From Dallia pectoralis (Eukaryota > Chordata > Actinopteri > Esociformes > Umbridae), in assembly GCA_029465975.1 (NCBI GenBank), contig CM055745.1, positions 17,152,460 through 17,216,459 of the forward strand: DNA of 64,000 nt, in the 5' to 3' direction. Under the pieces are notes generated by a model. That model saw only the letters and a program-made list of their open reading frames with translations, made no database searches and had not been told where the DNA came from. Position 1 is the first letter of the stretch; every line of letters begins with the position of its first letter. Both the position numbers and the translations under genes were made by a program. Below are positions 23,676-36,600 of the stretch, piece after piece.

Positions 23676-24183
23676 GATTGCCTGCCGTTAAGCGAGTCCT
23701 GCAAGACATAGTCCAAGAAGTCAATGGTGACATGTCTGTTGAAGCACGAGGTCTGCTTGCCCAGATAGATTTACAGTTCATATGTGCCTTGTTACCCATG
23801 TGCTTTGAGACTCTATATTACAGGCTCTGATGATGACAGATGGACAAATTTATGTTTATTATTCTGTTGGGCTAAATGAAGAGTATATTTTTTATTACCT
23901 TATTTGAACTTCATGTCTGTATATTTTGTACATTTGATTATTTGTATTATTTTGTAATACGCATTGTTCTTAAATAAAAAATAATAATAAAACATGTTTT
24001 TTTTTTTTATGGAAATGCTAATAAATTGTTTAATGACTATAAACATGGTCTTTTGCCTGTTAATTCCTGCAATGCAGTAAACAAACGATATGAAAACAAT
24101 AAGGTCTGATATAACTGGCCCCTTTAATAGTACAACTGGCCCCAGCTTGGCCCCCCCAGTTGAAATTCTCTAGATCCGCCACT
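23672..24183 (+). pseudogene. ZMYM1-like hAT transposase 3' remnant and right terminus
   Basis: Immediately after the array the frame reads RLPAVKRVLQDIVQEVNGD and EARGLLAQIDLQFICAL, the continuation of the transposase. It stops near 23830 with the C-terminal dimerisation region missing. An AT-rich 3' region follows. The sequence ending tctagatccgccactg at 24183 has the form of a hAT terminus (reverse complement cagtggcggatctaga). No matching left terminus was found before 16640, so the left end is lost. Confidence 0.75.
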
Positions 24184-24189
24184 GTTCCA

Positions 24190-24682
24190 GTCACCACTCT
24201 GTCAAACTTCTGAAGTTCACAGATAACACCACCCTCATTGATCTAATCTCTGATGGAGATGAGTCCACTGACAGGGCGAGATTGACCGGCTGGTTTCCTG
24301 TGGCAGTCTGAACTACTTGGAGCTCAATGCTCTAAAGACAGTGGAGATGAGAGTGGACTTTAGAAGAAGCCCAGACCTTCATCCCATTGTCCTAGAGAGG
24401 TCCCCAGTCAAAACAGTGGAGTCTTCACTTCCTTTGCAACACCATCACTCAGGACCACAAGTGGGAGCTGAACATCACCTCTCTCACTAAGAAACCAGAA
24501 CAAAGGCTGCACTGCCTGTAGCAGCTCAAGAAGTACAAACTGCAAATGACTGTGGATTATAACCTACACATCCATCATTGAGTGAATCTTGAACTCCTCC
24601 ATCACCGTCTGGTACGCTGCAGCCACTGGCCAGGAGAAGGACAGGATGCAGCATACCATCTGCTTTGCAGAGCAGGAGATTG
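24190..24682 (+). pseudogene. Rex1/CR1-like LINE reverse transcriptase fragment
   Basis: Interrupted plus-strand frames give LLKFTDNTTLIDLISDGDES, LELNALKTVEM-like text (frameshifted), FLCNTITQDHKWE and SSITVWYAAATGQ. These match the C-terminal half of a Rex1/CR1-clade reverse transcriptase, where TDNT replaces the ADDT active site. Several frameshifts and stops are present. The fragment abuts the hAT terminus on the left and runs into the 18-bp array on the right. Confidence 0.75.
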
Positions 24683-25353
24683 GCCGCCTCTATTCAACCT
24701 GCCGCCTCTATTCAACCTGCCGCCTCTATTCAACCTGCCGCCTCTATTCAACCTGCCGCCTCTATTCAACCTTCCGTCTCTATTCAACCTGCCGTCTCTA
24801 TTCAACCTGCCGTCTCTATTCAACCTGCCGTCTCTATTCAACCTGCCGTCTCTATTCAACCTGCCGTCTCTTTTCAACCTGCCGTCTCTATTCAACCTGC
24901 CGCCTCTATTCAACCTGCCGTCTCTATTCAACCTGCCGTCTCTATTCAACCTGCCGTCTCTATTCAACCTGCCATCTCTATTCAACCTGCCATCTCTATT
25001 CAACCTGCCATCTCTATTCAACCTGCCACCTCTATTCAACCTGCCACCTCTATTCAACCTGCCGTCTCTATTCAACCTGCCGTCTCTATTCAACCTGCCG
25101 TCTCTATTCAACCTGCCGTCTCTATTCAACCTGCCGTCTCTATTCAACCTGCCGCCTCTATTCAACCTGCCGCCTCTATTCAACCTGCCGTCTCTATTCA
25201 ACCTGCCATCTCTATTCAACCTGCCATCTCTATTCAACCTGCCACCTCTATTCAACCTGCCGTCTCTATTCAACCTGCCATCTCTATTCAACCTGCCATC
25301 TCTATTCAACCTGCCACCTCTATTCAACCTGCCACCTCTATTCAACCTGCTTC
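24683..25353. repeat. Minisatellite, 18-bp unit, at a LINE fragment
   Basis: About 37 copies of an 18-bp unit (cctctattcaacctgccg and variants with gtctct, atctct, acctct). It begins exactly where the Rex1/CR1-like frame reads a cctctattca segment near its 3' end, so it appears to have grown from LINE sequence. Because 18 is a multiple of three, several frames stay open through it; none is a gene. Sequence at 25354-25775 shows nothing I recognise. Confidence 0.9.
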
Positions 25354-25775
25354 CCACATTCATTGCACCGTACATATTTTTTTTAAGATATTGGAGATAA
25401 TTGTTCTTATTTGTCTACTCTATTTTTATAAATTGTTGCAGGTGGGAACCAATTTTGTGTTTGTTGTTAAACTACTTAAAGCTGTTTCTGATTCTGCAAC
25501 ATTACTGGATGACAACACAAAGAACATAAATCAAGATGACAAATGCTCCCAATGCTGAATACGTATCAATAACACAAACAAACTATTTAGACATTTGTTT
25601 GTTTATTCATATAATGCAGTATACTGCCATTGAACCATAATGTAATCTTCCTCAATATGGCAACGTCATTTTTGTTAAATATTGAACCAAGGAAGGCTAT
25701 CTATTGTCATGACATCAAATAATGGGAACCAAATAAACAAATTAGAGCAATCACTGACCCATGAGGTTTAATTAC

Positions 25776-25889
25776 CTTTGATCTGTAGAAAAGTCTCCCT
25801 CTCTGAACCTTTTAGGTTGTACCATAGACCAGTCACTTTTCATGGACACACAGCTGGGTACAGGAGAGGCTGGTCTCTTTTTATGGTCC
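25776..25889 (-). CDS. NLRC3-like NLR, N-terminal repeat exon 2
   Basis: A 114-bp exon with acceptor ttccag (25890-25895) and donor gtaat (25775-25771). The peptide contains RPASPVPSCVSMKSDWSM and FREGDFSTDQR, the characteristic short N-terminal motif of fish NLRC3-like proteins. It shares RPASPVPSCVSMKSD exactly with the exon at 43745-43849, so the two are duplicated exons. Phase fits both neighbours (AG plus G gives Arg; last AG joins the A at 13110). Role of these repeats is not known. Confidence 0.88.
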
Positions 25890-26159
25890 CTGGAAATACA
25901 AGTTAAATACAACAGAGTGTTTATGTTTATAGTGGACTATCTACAGAGTTATAGTTGTATTTGGACACAGTTAGTCTGTGTCTCTTTCTGGACCCTATAA
26001 TTTATAATGAAGGGGGTTCCAGTATGATTTCTATATAGTGGACATAGGAGTGATTAGTGTGTTTGAACCAACTAAGGATCTCTGACCATTAACTGTCTTG
26101 TTTAATGTTGAAACAAAATCAATTATATGTTATTGAAAAACATGTGAACTAATATCAAA

Positions 26160-26456
26160 ACTTAATACACTCATGGAAGTTAATCTATTATACTAAAACA
26201 CATATAGGATCAATACTTAATAAACACATGGAAGTCAATCTATTATACTAAAACACATATAGGATCAATACTTAATAAACACATGGAAGTCAATCTATTA
26301 TACTAAAACACATATAGGATCAATACTTAATAAACACATGGAAGTCAATCTATTATACTAAAACACATATAGGATCAATACTTAATAAACACATGGAAGT
26401 CAATCTATTATACTAAAACACCTATAGAATGAATACTTAATACACACATGGAAGTT
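26160..26456. repeat. Minisatellite, 55-bp unit (left part)
   Basis: About five copies of a 55-bp AT-rich unit (tactaaaacacatatagga then tcaatacttaata then acacatggaagt). It stops abruptly after acacatggaagtt at 26456, and the same unit reappears at 42609-43520. The two are one array split by an insertion. Confidence 0.92.
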
Positions 26457-26572
26457 GTTCCGTTACAGTTGTAACTTCGTATGGTTTTAATTTGGCGTTT
26501 TTGCCCTCTGGTGGTGATTTGGTGTAAACACCGTAATTATCAGGTCAGGGACCTGTCACATGACCCGTAGTT
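26457..26572. other. Left flank of inserted segment hosting the LINE
   Basis: About 100 bp of non-repetitive sequence between the broken 55-bp array and the I-type LINE, then the LINE's left target-site duplication (atgacccgtagtt, 26560-26572). It matches nothing I recognise. With 42166-42608 it forms an inserted segment of about 0.55 kb that already lay inside the 55-bp array when the LINE arrived. Confidence 0.6.
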
Positions 26573-26735
26573 GAGAGGGGTGATTTTGTAATTGCATTCA
26601 CTATTGAGCTTGATCTAAGGGGAGAGGGTGTGGATTTCAACGGTACGCACAGAGGCGAGATTGCTTTACGGCTAGAGTCCCAACCACAGGAGGTCGATTG
26701 GCTGATTGCACGGCTGCGCTGTGACTGAGGTTGGC

Positions 26736-27991
26736 ATGGCGGGTAGTTCGGATGGTAGCGAGATGGATATGCCGGAGTGCAGTGAGGGGTTTGATAAGGA
26801 TGAGGGGGGGGAGTACCTGGGGTTAAGGTAACTTGGAAGGGGAAGAATGAGAGGAAGCGGATTAGGAAAGACGGTGAGTCGATATCGGATGGGGATGACA
26901 AGAGGAGTGCGGAGCGAAAGGGTCGGGATAATGGGCGAGAGCAGGTGGAGGAGTGGAAAGTTATGGTTGTGTTCTCCGAGCCGACAAGGAAGGTAATGCA
27001 TCCGATAGCGTTGTCCAAGGCTATTAAAGCAGAGGTGGGGCCGGTTAGAGATGCGATGTGTGTTGGGTATGGGAGAGTACTGATTTTTGGTGTAAATATG
27101 TATCAGCAAGAGAAATTAATGGCGTTGACGTCACTGAATGGTGCGAATGTGAAGTGTCATGTGCCGGGTGGAAGGGCTAAGATTAGGGGGGTGATTACGG
27201 GGGTGCCGCTGGATGTATCGATGGAGGAATTTAAGAAAGAGGTAAAGGGAGGACGGGTAGTGGAGGCAAAACGCATGACAAATAAGAATAAAGGGAACGG
27301 GGAGGAGAGCCCAACTGTGCTGGTGGAGTTTGAGGGGCATTTACCCAGTAGAGTGTGTTTGGGGTTTGTGAGCTACTATGTGAGGGAGTTTGTGCCGGCA
27401 CCGCTGAGGTGTTTTAAGTGCCAACGTATGGGACATGTGGCGAGTGTGTGCAAGGGGCAGTGTCGGTGTGCCAAATGTGGGGGCCCACATGAGTATGGGA
27501 AGTGTGAACCACAGGCAAAATTAAGGTGCTGTAACTGCGGCGGGGAGCATAGTGCGGCATATGGGGGGTGTAGTGTTCAGAGAAAGGAGGCAGAGGTACA
27601 GAGGTATAAGATGGTGAATAAGGTGACATAGACAGAGGCAGTGAGGAAAAGCCAAGGCAGCGGGAGGGAAGAGGTAACAAGGGTCCAGGAACAGCCAGGT
27701 TTGATCACACGTAGAGTGGAGGGGGATGTGGTGGAGGGTGGAGATAAGAATTGTAGTCCTGAGGGTTGCTCAGTTACAGAAGAGACACTAGTGGTGAAAC
27801 GGGTGGATTTACTGGCCTTTATCTGTCATATTCTTAATATGAGTGAGCAGGTAAAGAAAAAGTCGGCACGTATTGATAAGGTGGTTAGGGCTGCTAAGGA
27901 GTTTATGGGGATTATGGAATTAAAAGGGGTGATGTTACATGGGATGTTGGCACAGCCTAAGAGTGGGGATGTGGAGAGTAGTAGTAGGTGA
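26736..27991 (+). pseudogene. I-type LINE ORF1 (CCHC nucleic-acid-binding protein), broken
   Basis: ORF1 of the I-type LINE, which coats the element RNA in the retrotransposition particle. The likely ATG is at 26736 (MAGSSDGSEMDMPE). The frame is lost in a run of eight G at about 26802-26811; one more G would restore it. It then reads VTWKGKNERKR and onward through an RRM-like middle to three cysteine knuckles: CFKCQRMGHVASVC, CAKCGGPHEYGKC and CCNCGGEHSAAYGGC. A TAG at 27629-27631 interrupts KVT-TEAVRK, after which the same frame runs on to TGA at 27989-27991. That stop overlaps the ORF2 ATG by one base, a common arrangement for coupled translation in this clade. Confidence 0.85.
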
Positions 27992-28059
27992 TGTCACTGG
28001 TGCTGTTACAATGGAATGCAAGAAGTTTAGTAGCTAATGGGCAGGAGTTTAAGAGGTAT

Positions 28060-31000
28060 GTATATGGGTTAGATGTAGTGCCAAATGTATATGGGTTAGA
28101 TGTAGTGCCAAATGTATATGGGTTAGATGTAGTACCAAATGTATATGGGTTAGATGTAGTGCCAAATGTATATGGGTTAGATGTAGTGCCAAATGTATAT
28201 GGGTTAGATGTAGTGCCAAATGTATATGGGTTAGATGTAGTGCCAAATGTATATGGGTTAGATGTAGTACCAAATGTATATGGGTTAGATGTAGTACCAA
28301 ATGTATATGGGTTAGATGTAGTGCCAAATGTATATGGGTTAGATGTAGTACCAAATGTATATGGGTTAGATGTAGTACCAAATGTATATGGGTTAGATGT
28401 AGTACCAAATGTATATGGGTTAGATGTAGTACCAAATGTATATGGGTTAGATGTAGTACCAAATGTATATGGGTTAGATGTAGTACCAAATGTATATGGG
28501 TTAGATGTAGTGCCAAATGTATATGGGTTAGATGTAGTGTATATGGGTTAGATGTAGTACCAAATGTATATGGGTTAGATGTAGTGCCAAATGTATATGG
28601 GTTAGATGTAGTACCAAATGTATATGGGTTAGATGTAGTACCAAATGTATATGGGTTAGATGTAGTACCAAATGTATATGGGTTAGATGTAGTGCCAAAT
28701 GTATATGGGTTAGATGTAGTACCAAATGTATATGGGTTAGATGTAGTGCCAAATGTATATGGGTTAGATGTAGTGCCAAATGTATATGGGTTAGATGTAG
28801 TACCAAATGTATATGGGTTAGATGTAGTGCCAAATGTATATGGGTTAGATGTAGTACCAAATGTATATGGGTTAGATGTAGTGCCAAATGTATATGGGTT
28901 AGATGTAGTGCCAAATGTATATGGGTTAGATGTAGTACCAAATGTATATGGGTTAGATGTAGTACCAAATGTATATGGGTTAGATGTAGTGCCAAATGTA
29001 TATGGGTTAGATGTAGTACCAAATGTATATGGGTTAGATGTAGTGCCAAATGTATATGGGTTAGATGTAGTACCAAATGTATATGGGTTAGATGTAGTAC
29101 CAAATGTATATGGGTTAGATGTAGTACCAAATGTATATGGGTTAGATGTAGTACCAAATGTATATGGGTTAGATGTAGTACCAAATGTATATGGGTTAGA
29201 TGTAGTGCCAAATGTATATGGGTTAGATGTAGTACCAAATGTATATGGGTTAGATGTAGTACCAAATGTATATGGGTTAGATGTAGTACCAAATGTATAT
29301 GGGTTAGATGTAGTACCAAATGTATATGGGTTAGATGTAGTGCCAAATGTATATGGGTTAGATGTAGTACCAAATGTATATGGGTTAGATGTAGTACCAA
29401 ATGTATATGGGTTAGATGTAGTGCCAAATGTATATGGGTTAGATGTAGTACCAAATGTATATGGGTTAGATGTAGTACCAAATGTATATGGGTTAGATGT
29501 AGTACCAAATGTATATGGGTTAGATGTAGTACCAAATGTATATGGGTTAGATGTAGTACCAAATGTATATGGGTTAGATGTAGTACCAAATGTATATGGG
29601 TTAGATGTAGTACCAAATGTATATGGGTTAGATGTAGTACCAAATGTATATGGGTTAGATGTAGTACCAAATGTATATGGGTTAGATGTAGTACCAAATG
29701 TATATGGGTTAGATGTAGTACCAAATGTATATGGGTTAGATGTAGTACCAAATGTATATGGGTTAGATGTAGTACCAAATGTATATGGGTTAGATGTAGT
29801 ACCAAATGTATATGGGTTAGATGTAGTACCAAATGTATATGGGTTAGATGTAGTACCAAATGTATATGGGTTAGATGTAGTTATGGGTTAGATGTAGTAC
29901 CAAATGTATATGGGTTAGATGTAGTGCCAAATGTATATGGGTTAGATGTAGTACCAAATGTATATGGGTTAGATGTAGTACCAAATGTATATGGGTTAGA
30001 TGTAGTACCAAATGTATATGGGTTAGATGTAGTACCAAATGTATATGGGTTAGATGTAGTACCAAATGTATATGGGTTAGATGTAGTGCCAAATGTATAT
30101 GGGTTAGATGTAGTGCCAAATGTATATGGGTTAGATGTAGTACCAAATGTATATGGGTTAGATGTAGTACCAAATGTATATGGGTTAGATGTAGTGCCAA
30201 ATGTATATGGGTTAGATGTAGTGCCAAATGTATATGGGTTAGATGTAGTGCCAAATGTATATGGGTTAGATGTAGTGCCAAATGTATATGGGTTAGATGT
30301 AGTGCCAAATGTATATGGGTTAGATGTAGTACCAAATGTATATGGGTTAGATGTAGTGCCAAATGTATATGGGTTAGATGTAGTGCCAAATGTATATGGG
30401 TTAGATGTAGTGCCAAATGTATATGGGTTAGATGTAGTGCCAAATGTATATGGGTTAGATGTAGTGCCAAATGTATATGGGTTAGATGTAGTGCCAAATG
30501 TATATGGGTTAGATGTAGTGCCAAATGTATATGGGTTAGATGTAGTGCCAAATGTATATGGGTTAGATGTAGTGCCAAATGTATATGGGTTAGATGTAGT
30601 GCCAAATGTATATGGGTTAGATGTAGTACCAAATGTATATGGGTTAGATGTAGTACCAAATGTATATGGGTTAGATGTAGTGCCAAATGTATATGGGTTA
30701 GATGTAGTACCAAATGTATATGGGTTAGATGTAGTACCAAATGTATATGGGTTAGATGTAGTACCAAATGTATATGGGTTAGATGTAGTGCCAAATGTAT
30801 ATGGGTTAGATGTAGTACCAAATGTATATGGGTTAGATGTAGTGCCAAATGTATATGGGTTAGATGTAGTACCAAATGTATATGGGTTAGATGTAGTACC
30901 AAATGTATATGGGTTAGATGTAGTACCAAATGTATATGGGTTAGATGTAGTACCAAATGTATATGGGTTAGATGTAGTGCCAAATGTATATGGGTTAGAT

Positions 31001-32875
31001 GTAGTGCCAAATGTATATGGGTTAGATGTAGTACCAAATGTATATGGGTTAGATGTAGTACCAAATGTATATGGGTTAGATGTAGTACCAAATGTATATG
31101 GGTTAGATGTAGTACCAAATGTATATGGGTTAGATGTAGTACCAAATGTATATGGGTTAGATGTAGTACCAAATGTATATGGGTTAGATGTAGTACCAAA
31201 TGTATATGGGTTAGATGTAGTACCAAATGTATATGGGTTAGATGTAGTACCAAATGTATATGGGTTAGATGTAGTACCAAATGTATATGGGTTAGATGTA
31301 GTACCAAATGTATATGGGTTAGATGTAGTACCAAATGTATATGGGTTAGATGTAGTACCAAATGTATATGGGTTAGATGTAGTACCAAATGTATATGGGT
31401 TAGATGTAGTACCAAATGTATATGGGTTAGATGTAGTACCAAATGTATATGGGTTAGATGTAGTACCAAATGTATATGGGTTAGATGTAGTGCCAAATGT
31501 ATATGGGTTAGATGTAGTACCAAATGTATATGGGTTAGATGTAGTACCAAATGTATATGGGTTAGATGTAGTACCAAATGTATATGGGTTAGATGTAGTA
31601 CCAAATGTATATGGGTTAGATGTAGTGCCAAATGTATATGGGTTAGATGTAGTGCCAAATGTATATGGGTTAGATGTAGTGCCAAATGTATATGGGTTAG
31701 ATGTAGTGCCAAATGTATATGGGTTAGATGTAGTACCAAATGTATATGGGTTAGATGTAGTGCCAAATGTATATGGGTTAGATGTAGTGCCAAATGTATA
31801 TGGGTTAGATGTAGTGCCAAATGTATATGGGTTAGATGTAGTGCCAAATGTATATGGGTTAGATGTAGTGCCAAATGTATATGGGTTAGATGTAGTGCCA
31901 AATGTATATGGGTTAGATGTAGTACCAAATGTATATGGGTTAGATGTAGTGCCAAATGTATATGGGTTAGATGTAGTACCAAATGTATATGGGTTAGATG
32001 TAGTGCCAAATGTATATGGGTTAGATGTATGGGTTAGATGTAGTACCAAATGTATATGGGTTAGATGTAGTGCCAAATGTATATGGGTTAGATGTAGTGC
32101 CAAATGTATATGGGTTAGATGTAGTACCAAATGTATATGGGTTAGATGTAGTACCAAATGTATATGGGTTAGATGTAGTACCAAATGTATATGGGTTAGA
32201 TGTAGTGCCAAATGTATATGGGTTAGATGTAGTGCCAAATGTATATGGGTTAGATGTAGTACCAAATGTATATGGGTTAGATGTAGTATGGGTTAGATGT
32301 AGTACCAAATGTATATGGGTTAGATGTAGTACCAAATGTATATGGGTTAGATGTAGTGCCAAATGTATATGGGTTAGATGTAGTGCCAAATGTATAAGGG
32401 TTAGATGTAGTACCAAATGTATATGGGTTAGATGTAGTACCAAATGTATATGGGTTAGATGTAGTACCAAATGTATATGGGTTAGATGTAGTACCAAATG
32501 TATATGGGTTAGATGTAGTACCAAATGTATATGGGTTAGGGTTAGATGTAAATGTATATGGGTTAGATGTAGTGCCAAATGTATATGGGTTAGATGTAGT
32601 GCCAAATGTATATGGGTTAGATGTAGTGCCAAATGTATATGGGTTAGATGTGTAGTTAGATGTAGTACCAAATGTATATGGGTTAGATGTAGTACCAAAT
32701 GTATATGGGTTAGATGTAGTGCCAAATGTATATGGGTTAGATGTAGTGCCAAATGTATATGGGTTAGATGTAGTGCCAAATGTATATGGGTTAGATGTAG
32801 GGTTAGATGTAGTACCAAATGTATATGGGTTAGATGTAGTGCCAAATGTATATGGGTTAGATGTAGTGCCAAATG
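28060..32875. repeat. Minisatellite, 27-bp unit, inside LINE endonuclease
   Basis: About 178 copies of a 27-bp unit encoding YGLDVVPNV in the ORF2 frame. The only frequent variant is gtgcc versus gtacc, interspersed along the array. Unit length is nine codons, so most copies preserve frame. Shortened units that break frame occur near 28540, 29880, 32028, 32288, 32540, 32650 and 32800, the last four clustered at the right edge. Both borders carry atgt (ggtatgtat on the left, aaatgttat on the right), a plausible slippage site. Confidence 0.97.
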
Positions 32876-33623
32876 TTATCTGTGTGCAGGAAACTTGGCT
32901 AAAACCTATGCTGGACTTTGTAATTCCAGGGTTCCATGCGGTTAGGAAGGATAGGATAGAGGGTGGAGGTGGGGGTTGTGCTACGTTCGTTAAAGACGGG
33001 CTGGCGTACAGAGTTGTGGAGGTAAAGGATGCGGAGTGTGTAGGGATAGAGGTGTGCAGGAATGAAGGCAGCATTGTGGTGCTGAATTTCTATAACCCCT
33101 GTAAGCCTCTAAGTGCAGAGAAGATGGAGGGAATTGGTAGGGGTGGTGGGGGTGGTAAGGTGATTTGGTGTGGTGATTTTAATGCTCATAATGAAATATG
33201 GGGAAGTGGACACACTGATGGTAATGGGGCTGTGGTAGAGGAATATATGGAGGGTTGTGGAATGGTATGTGTTAATGATGGGGGTGGTACAAGGGTAAAT
33301 GTAGTTACAGGGACTGAATCGTGTTTAGATTTAATGTGGGTGTCTGCGTCTATGGCAGGGAGGTGTGAGTGGCGTGTGATGAGAGACTCTACTGTAGGGA
33401 GTGAACACTACCCCATTGTTGGTAGGTCTGAGGTTGGTGTGTGTATGGAGAGCAGAGGGCATGTCAAGAGGTGGTGTTTTGAGAAGGCTGATTGGGATAA
33501 GTTCCAGTATGTGTGTGAAAGGGAGGGGCGGGAGTTGACATTGGAGGGATCAGTTAATGAATGTGCTCAGGAACTGACAAGTATGCTAGTGGCAGCAGCA
33601 GAGGTGGCTATTCCAGTCAGTAA

Positions 33624-36600
33624 GGGAGGTGGTAGGAGGAGGGTGGTACCTGAGAGGGATATGGGAGGTGTTCCAAGGGTGGTACCTGAGAGGGATATGG
33701 GAGGTGGTAGGAGGAGGGTGGTACCTGAGAGGGATATGGGAGGTGGTAGGAGGAGGGTGGTACCTGAGAGGGATATGGGAGGTGGTAGGAGGAGGGTGGT
33801 ACCTGAGAGGGATATGGGAGGTGGTAGGAGGAGGAGGGTGGTACCTGAGAGGGATATGGGAGGTGGTAGGAGGAGGGTGGTACCTGAGAGGGATATGGGA
33901 GGTGGTAGGAGGAGGGTGGTACCTGAGAGGGATATGGGAGGTGGTAGGAGGAGGGTGGTACCTGAGAGGGATATGGGAGGTGGTAGGAGGAGGGTGGTAC
34001 CTGAGAGGGATATGGGAGGTGGTAGGAGGAGGGTGGTACCTGAGAGGGATATGGGAGGTGGTAGGAGGAGGGTGGTACCTGAGAGGGATAAGGGAGGTGG
34101 TAGGAGGAGGGTGGTACCTGAGAGGGATATGGGAGGTGGTAGGAGGAGGGTGGTACCTGAGAGGGATAAGGGAGGTGGTAGGAGGAGGGTGGTACCTGAG
34201 AGGGATATGGGAGGTGGTAGGAGGAGGGTGGTACCTGAGAGGGATATGGGAGGTGGTAGGAGGAGGGTGGTACCTGAGAGGGATATGGGAGGTGGTAGGA
34301 GGAGGGTGGTACCTGAGAGGGATATGGGAGGTGGTAGGAGGAGGGTGGTACCTGAGAGGGATATGGGAGGTGGTAGGAGGAGGGATGGGTGGTACCTGAG
34401 AGGGATAAGGGAGGTGGTAGGAGGAGGGTGGTACCTGAGAGGGATATGGGAGGTGGTAGGAGGAGGGTGGTACCTGAGAGGGATATGGGAGGTGGTAGGA
34501 GGAGGGTGGTACCTGAGAGGGATATGGGAGGTGGTAGGAGGAGGGTGGTACCTGAGAGGGATAAGGGAGGTGGTAGGAGGAGGGTGGTACCTGAGAGGGA
34601 TATGGGAGGTGGTAGGAGGAGGGTGGTACCTGAGAGGGATATGGGAGGTGGTAGGAGGAGGGTGGTACCTGAGAGGGATATGGGAGGTGGTAGGAGGAGG
34701 GTGGTACCTGAGAGGGATATGGGAGGTGGTAGGAGGAGGGTGGTACCTGAGAGGGATATGGGAGGTGGTAGGAGGAGGGTGGTACCTGAGAGGGATATGG
34801 GAGGTGGTAGGAGGAGGGTGGTACCTGAGAGGGATAAGGGAGGTGGTAGGAGGAGGGTGGTACCTGAGAGGGATATGGGAGGTGGTAGGAGGAGGGTGGT
34901 ACCTGAGAGGGATATGGGAGGTGGTAGGAGGAGGGTGGTACCTGAGAGGGATATGGGAGGTGGTAGGAGGAGGGTGGTACCTGAGAGGGATATGGGAGGT
35001 GGTAGGAGGAGGGTGGTACCTGAGAGGGATATGGGAGGTGGTAGGAGGAGGGTGGTACCTGAGAGGGATAAGGGAGGTGGTAGGAGGAGGGTGGTACCTG
35101 AGAGGGATATGGGAGGTGGTAGGAGGAGGGTGGTACCTGAGAGGGATATGGGAGGTGGTAGGAGGAGGGTGGTACCTGAGAGGGATATGGGAGGTGGTAG
35201 GAGGAGGGTGGTGGTACCTGAGAGGGATATGGGAGGTGGTAGGAGGAGGGTGGTACCTGAGAGGGATATGGGGTGGTAGGAGGAGGGTGGTACCTGAGAG
35301 GGATATGGGAGGTGGTAGGAGGAGGGTGGTACCTGAGAGGGATATGGGAGGTGGTAGGAGGAGGGTGGTACCTGAGAGGGATATGGGAGGTGGTAGGAGG
35401 AGGGTGGTACCTGAGAGGGATATGGGAGGTGGTAGGAGGGGGTGGTACCTGAGAGGGATATGGGGGTGGTAGGAGGAGGGTGGTACCTGAGAGGGATATG
35501 GGAGGTGGTAGGAGGAGGGTGGTACCTGAGAGGGATATGGGAGGTGGTAGGAGGAGGGTGGTACCTGAGAGGGATATGGGAGGTGGTAGGAGGAGGGTGG
35601 TACCTGAGAGGGATATGGGAGGTGGTAGGAGGAGGGTGGTACCTGAGAGGGATAAGGGAGGTGGTAGGAGGAGGGTGGTACCTGAGAGGGATATGGGAGG
35701 TGGTAGGAGGAGGGTGGTACCTGAGAGGGATAAGGGAGGTGGTAGGAGGAGGGTGGTACCTGAGAGGGATATGGGAGGTGGTAGGAGGAGGGTGGTACCT
35801 GAGAGGGATATGGGAGGTGGTAGGAGGAGGGTGGTACCTGAGAGGGATATGGGAGGTGGTAGGAGGAGGGTGGTACCTGAGAGGGATATGGGAGGTGGTA
35901 GGAGGAGGGTGGTACCTGAGAGGGATATGGGAGGTGGTAGGAGGAGGGTGGTACCTGAGAGGGATATGGGATGGTAGGAGGTGGTACCTGAGTAGGAGGA
36001 GGGTGGTACCTGAGAGGGATATGGGAGGTGGTAGGAGGAGGGTGGTACCTGAGAGGGATATGGGAGGTGGTAGGAGGAGGGTGGTACCTGAGAGGGATAT
36101 GGGAGGTGGTAGGAGGAGGGTGGTACCTGAGAGGGATAAGGGAGGTGGTAGGAGGAGGGTGGTACCTGAGAGGGATATGGGAGGTGGTAGGAGGAGGGTG
36201 GTACCTGAGAGGGATATGGGAGGTGGTAGGAGGAGGTGGTAGGAGGAGGGTGGTACCTGAGAGGGATAAGGTAGGAGGTGGTAGGAGGGTGGTACCTGAG
36301 AGGGATATGGGAGGTGGTAGGAGGAGGGTGGTACCTGAGAGGGATATGGGAGGTGGTAGGAGGAGGGTGGTACCTGAGAGGGATATGGGAGGTGGTAGGA
36401 GGAGGGTGGTACCTGAGAGGGATAAGGGAGGTGGTAGGAGGAGGGTGGTACCTGAGAGGGATAAGGGAGGTGGTAGGAGGAGGGTGGTACCTGAGAGGGA
36501 TATGGGAGGTGGTAGGAGGAGGGTGGTACCTGAGAGGGATAAGGGAGGTGGTAGGAGGAGGGTGGTACCTGAGAGGGATATGGAGGAGGGATAGGTGGGT

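Noticed and set aside
24582..25558. Four overlapping frames with RLYSTC, LFNLPS, IQPAVS or RLNRDG repeats
   Set aside because: All are readings of the same 18-bp array; none has non-repeat protein of any family attached except the LINE fragment.
28049..32872. Long open frames with HLTHIHLVL or SNPYTFGTT repeats
   Set aside because: Antisense and shifted readings of the 27-bp array. The unit is a multiple of three without stops, so several frames stay open by chance.
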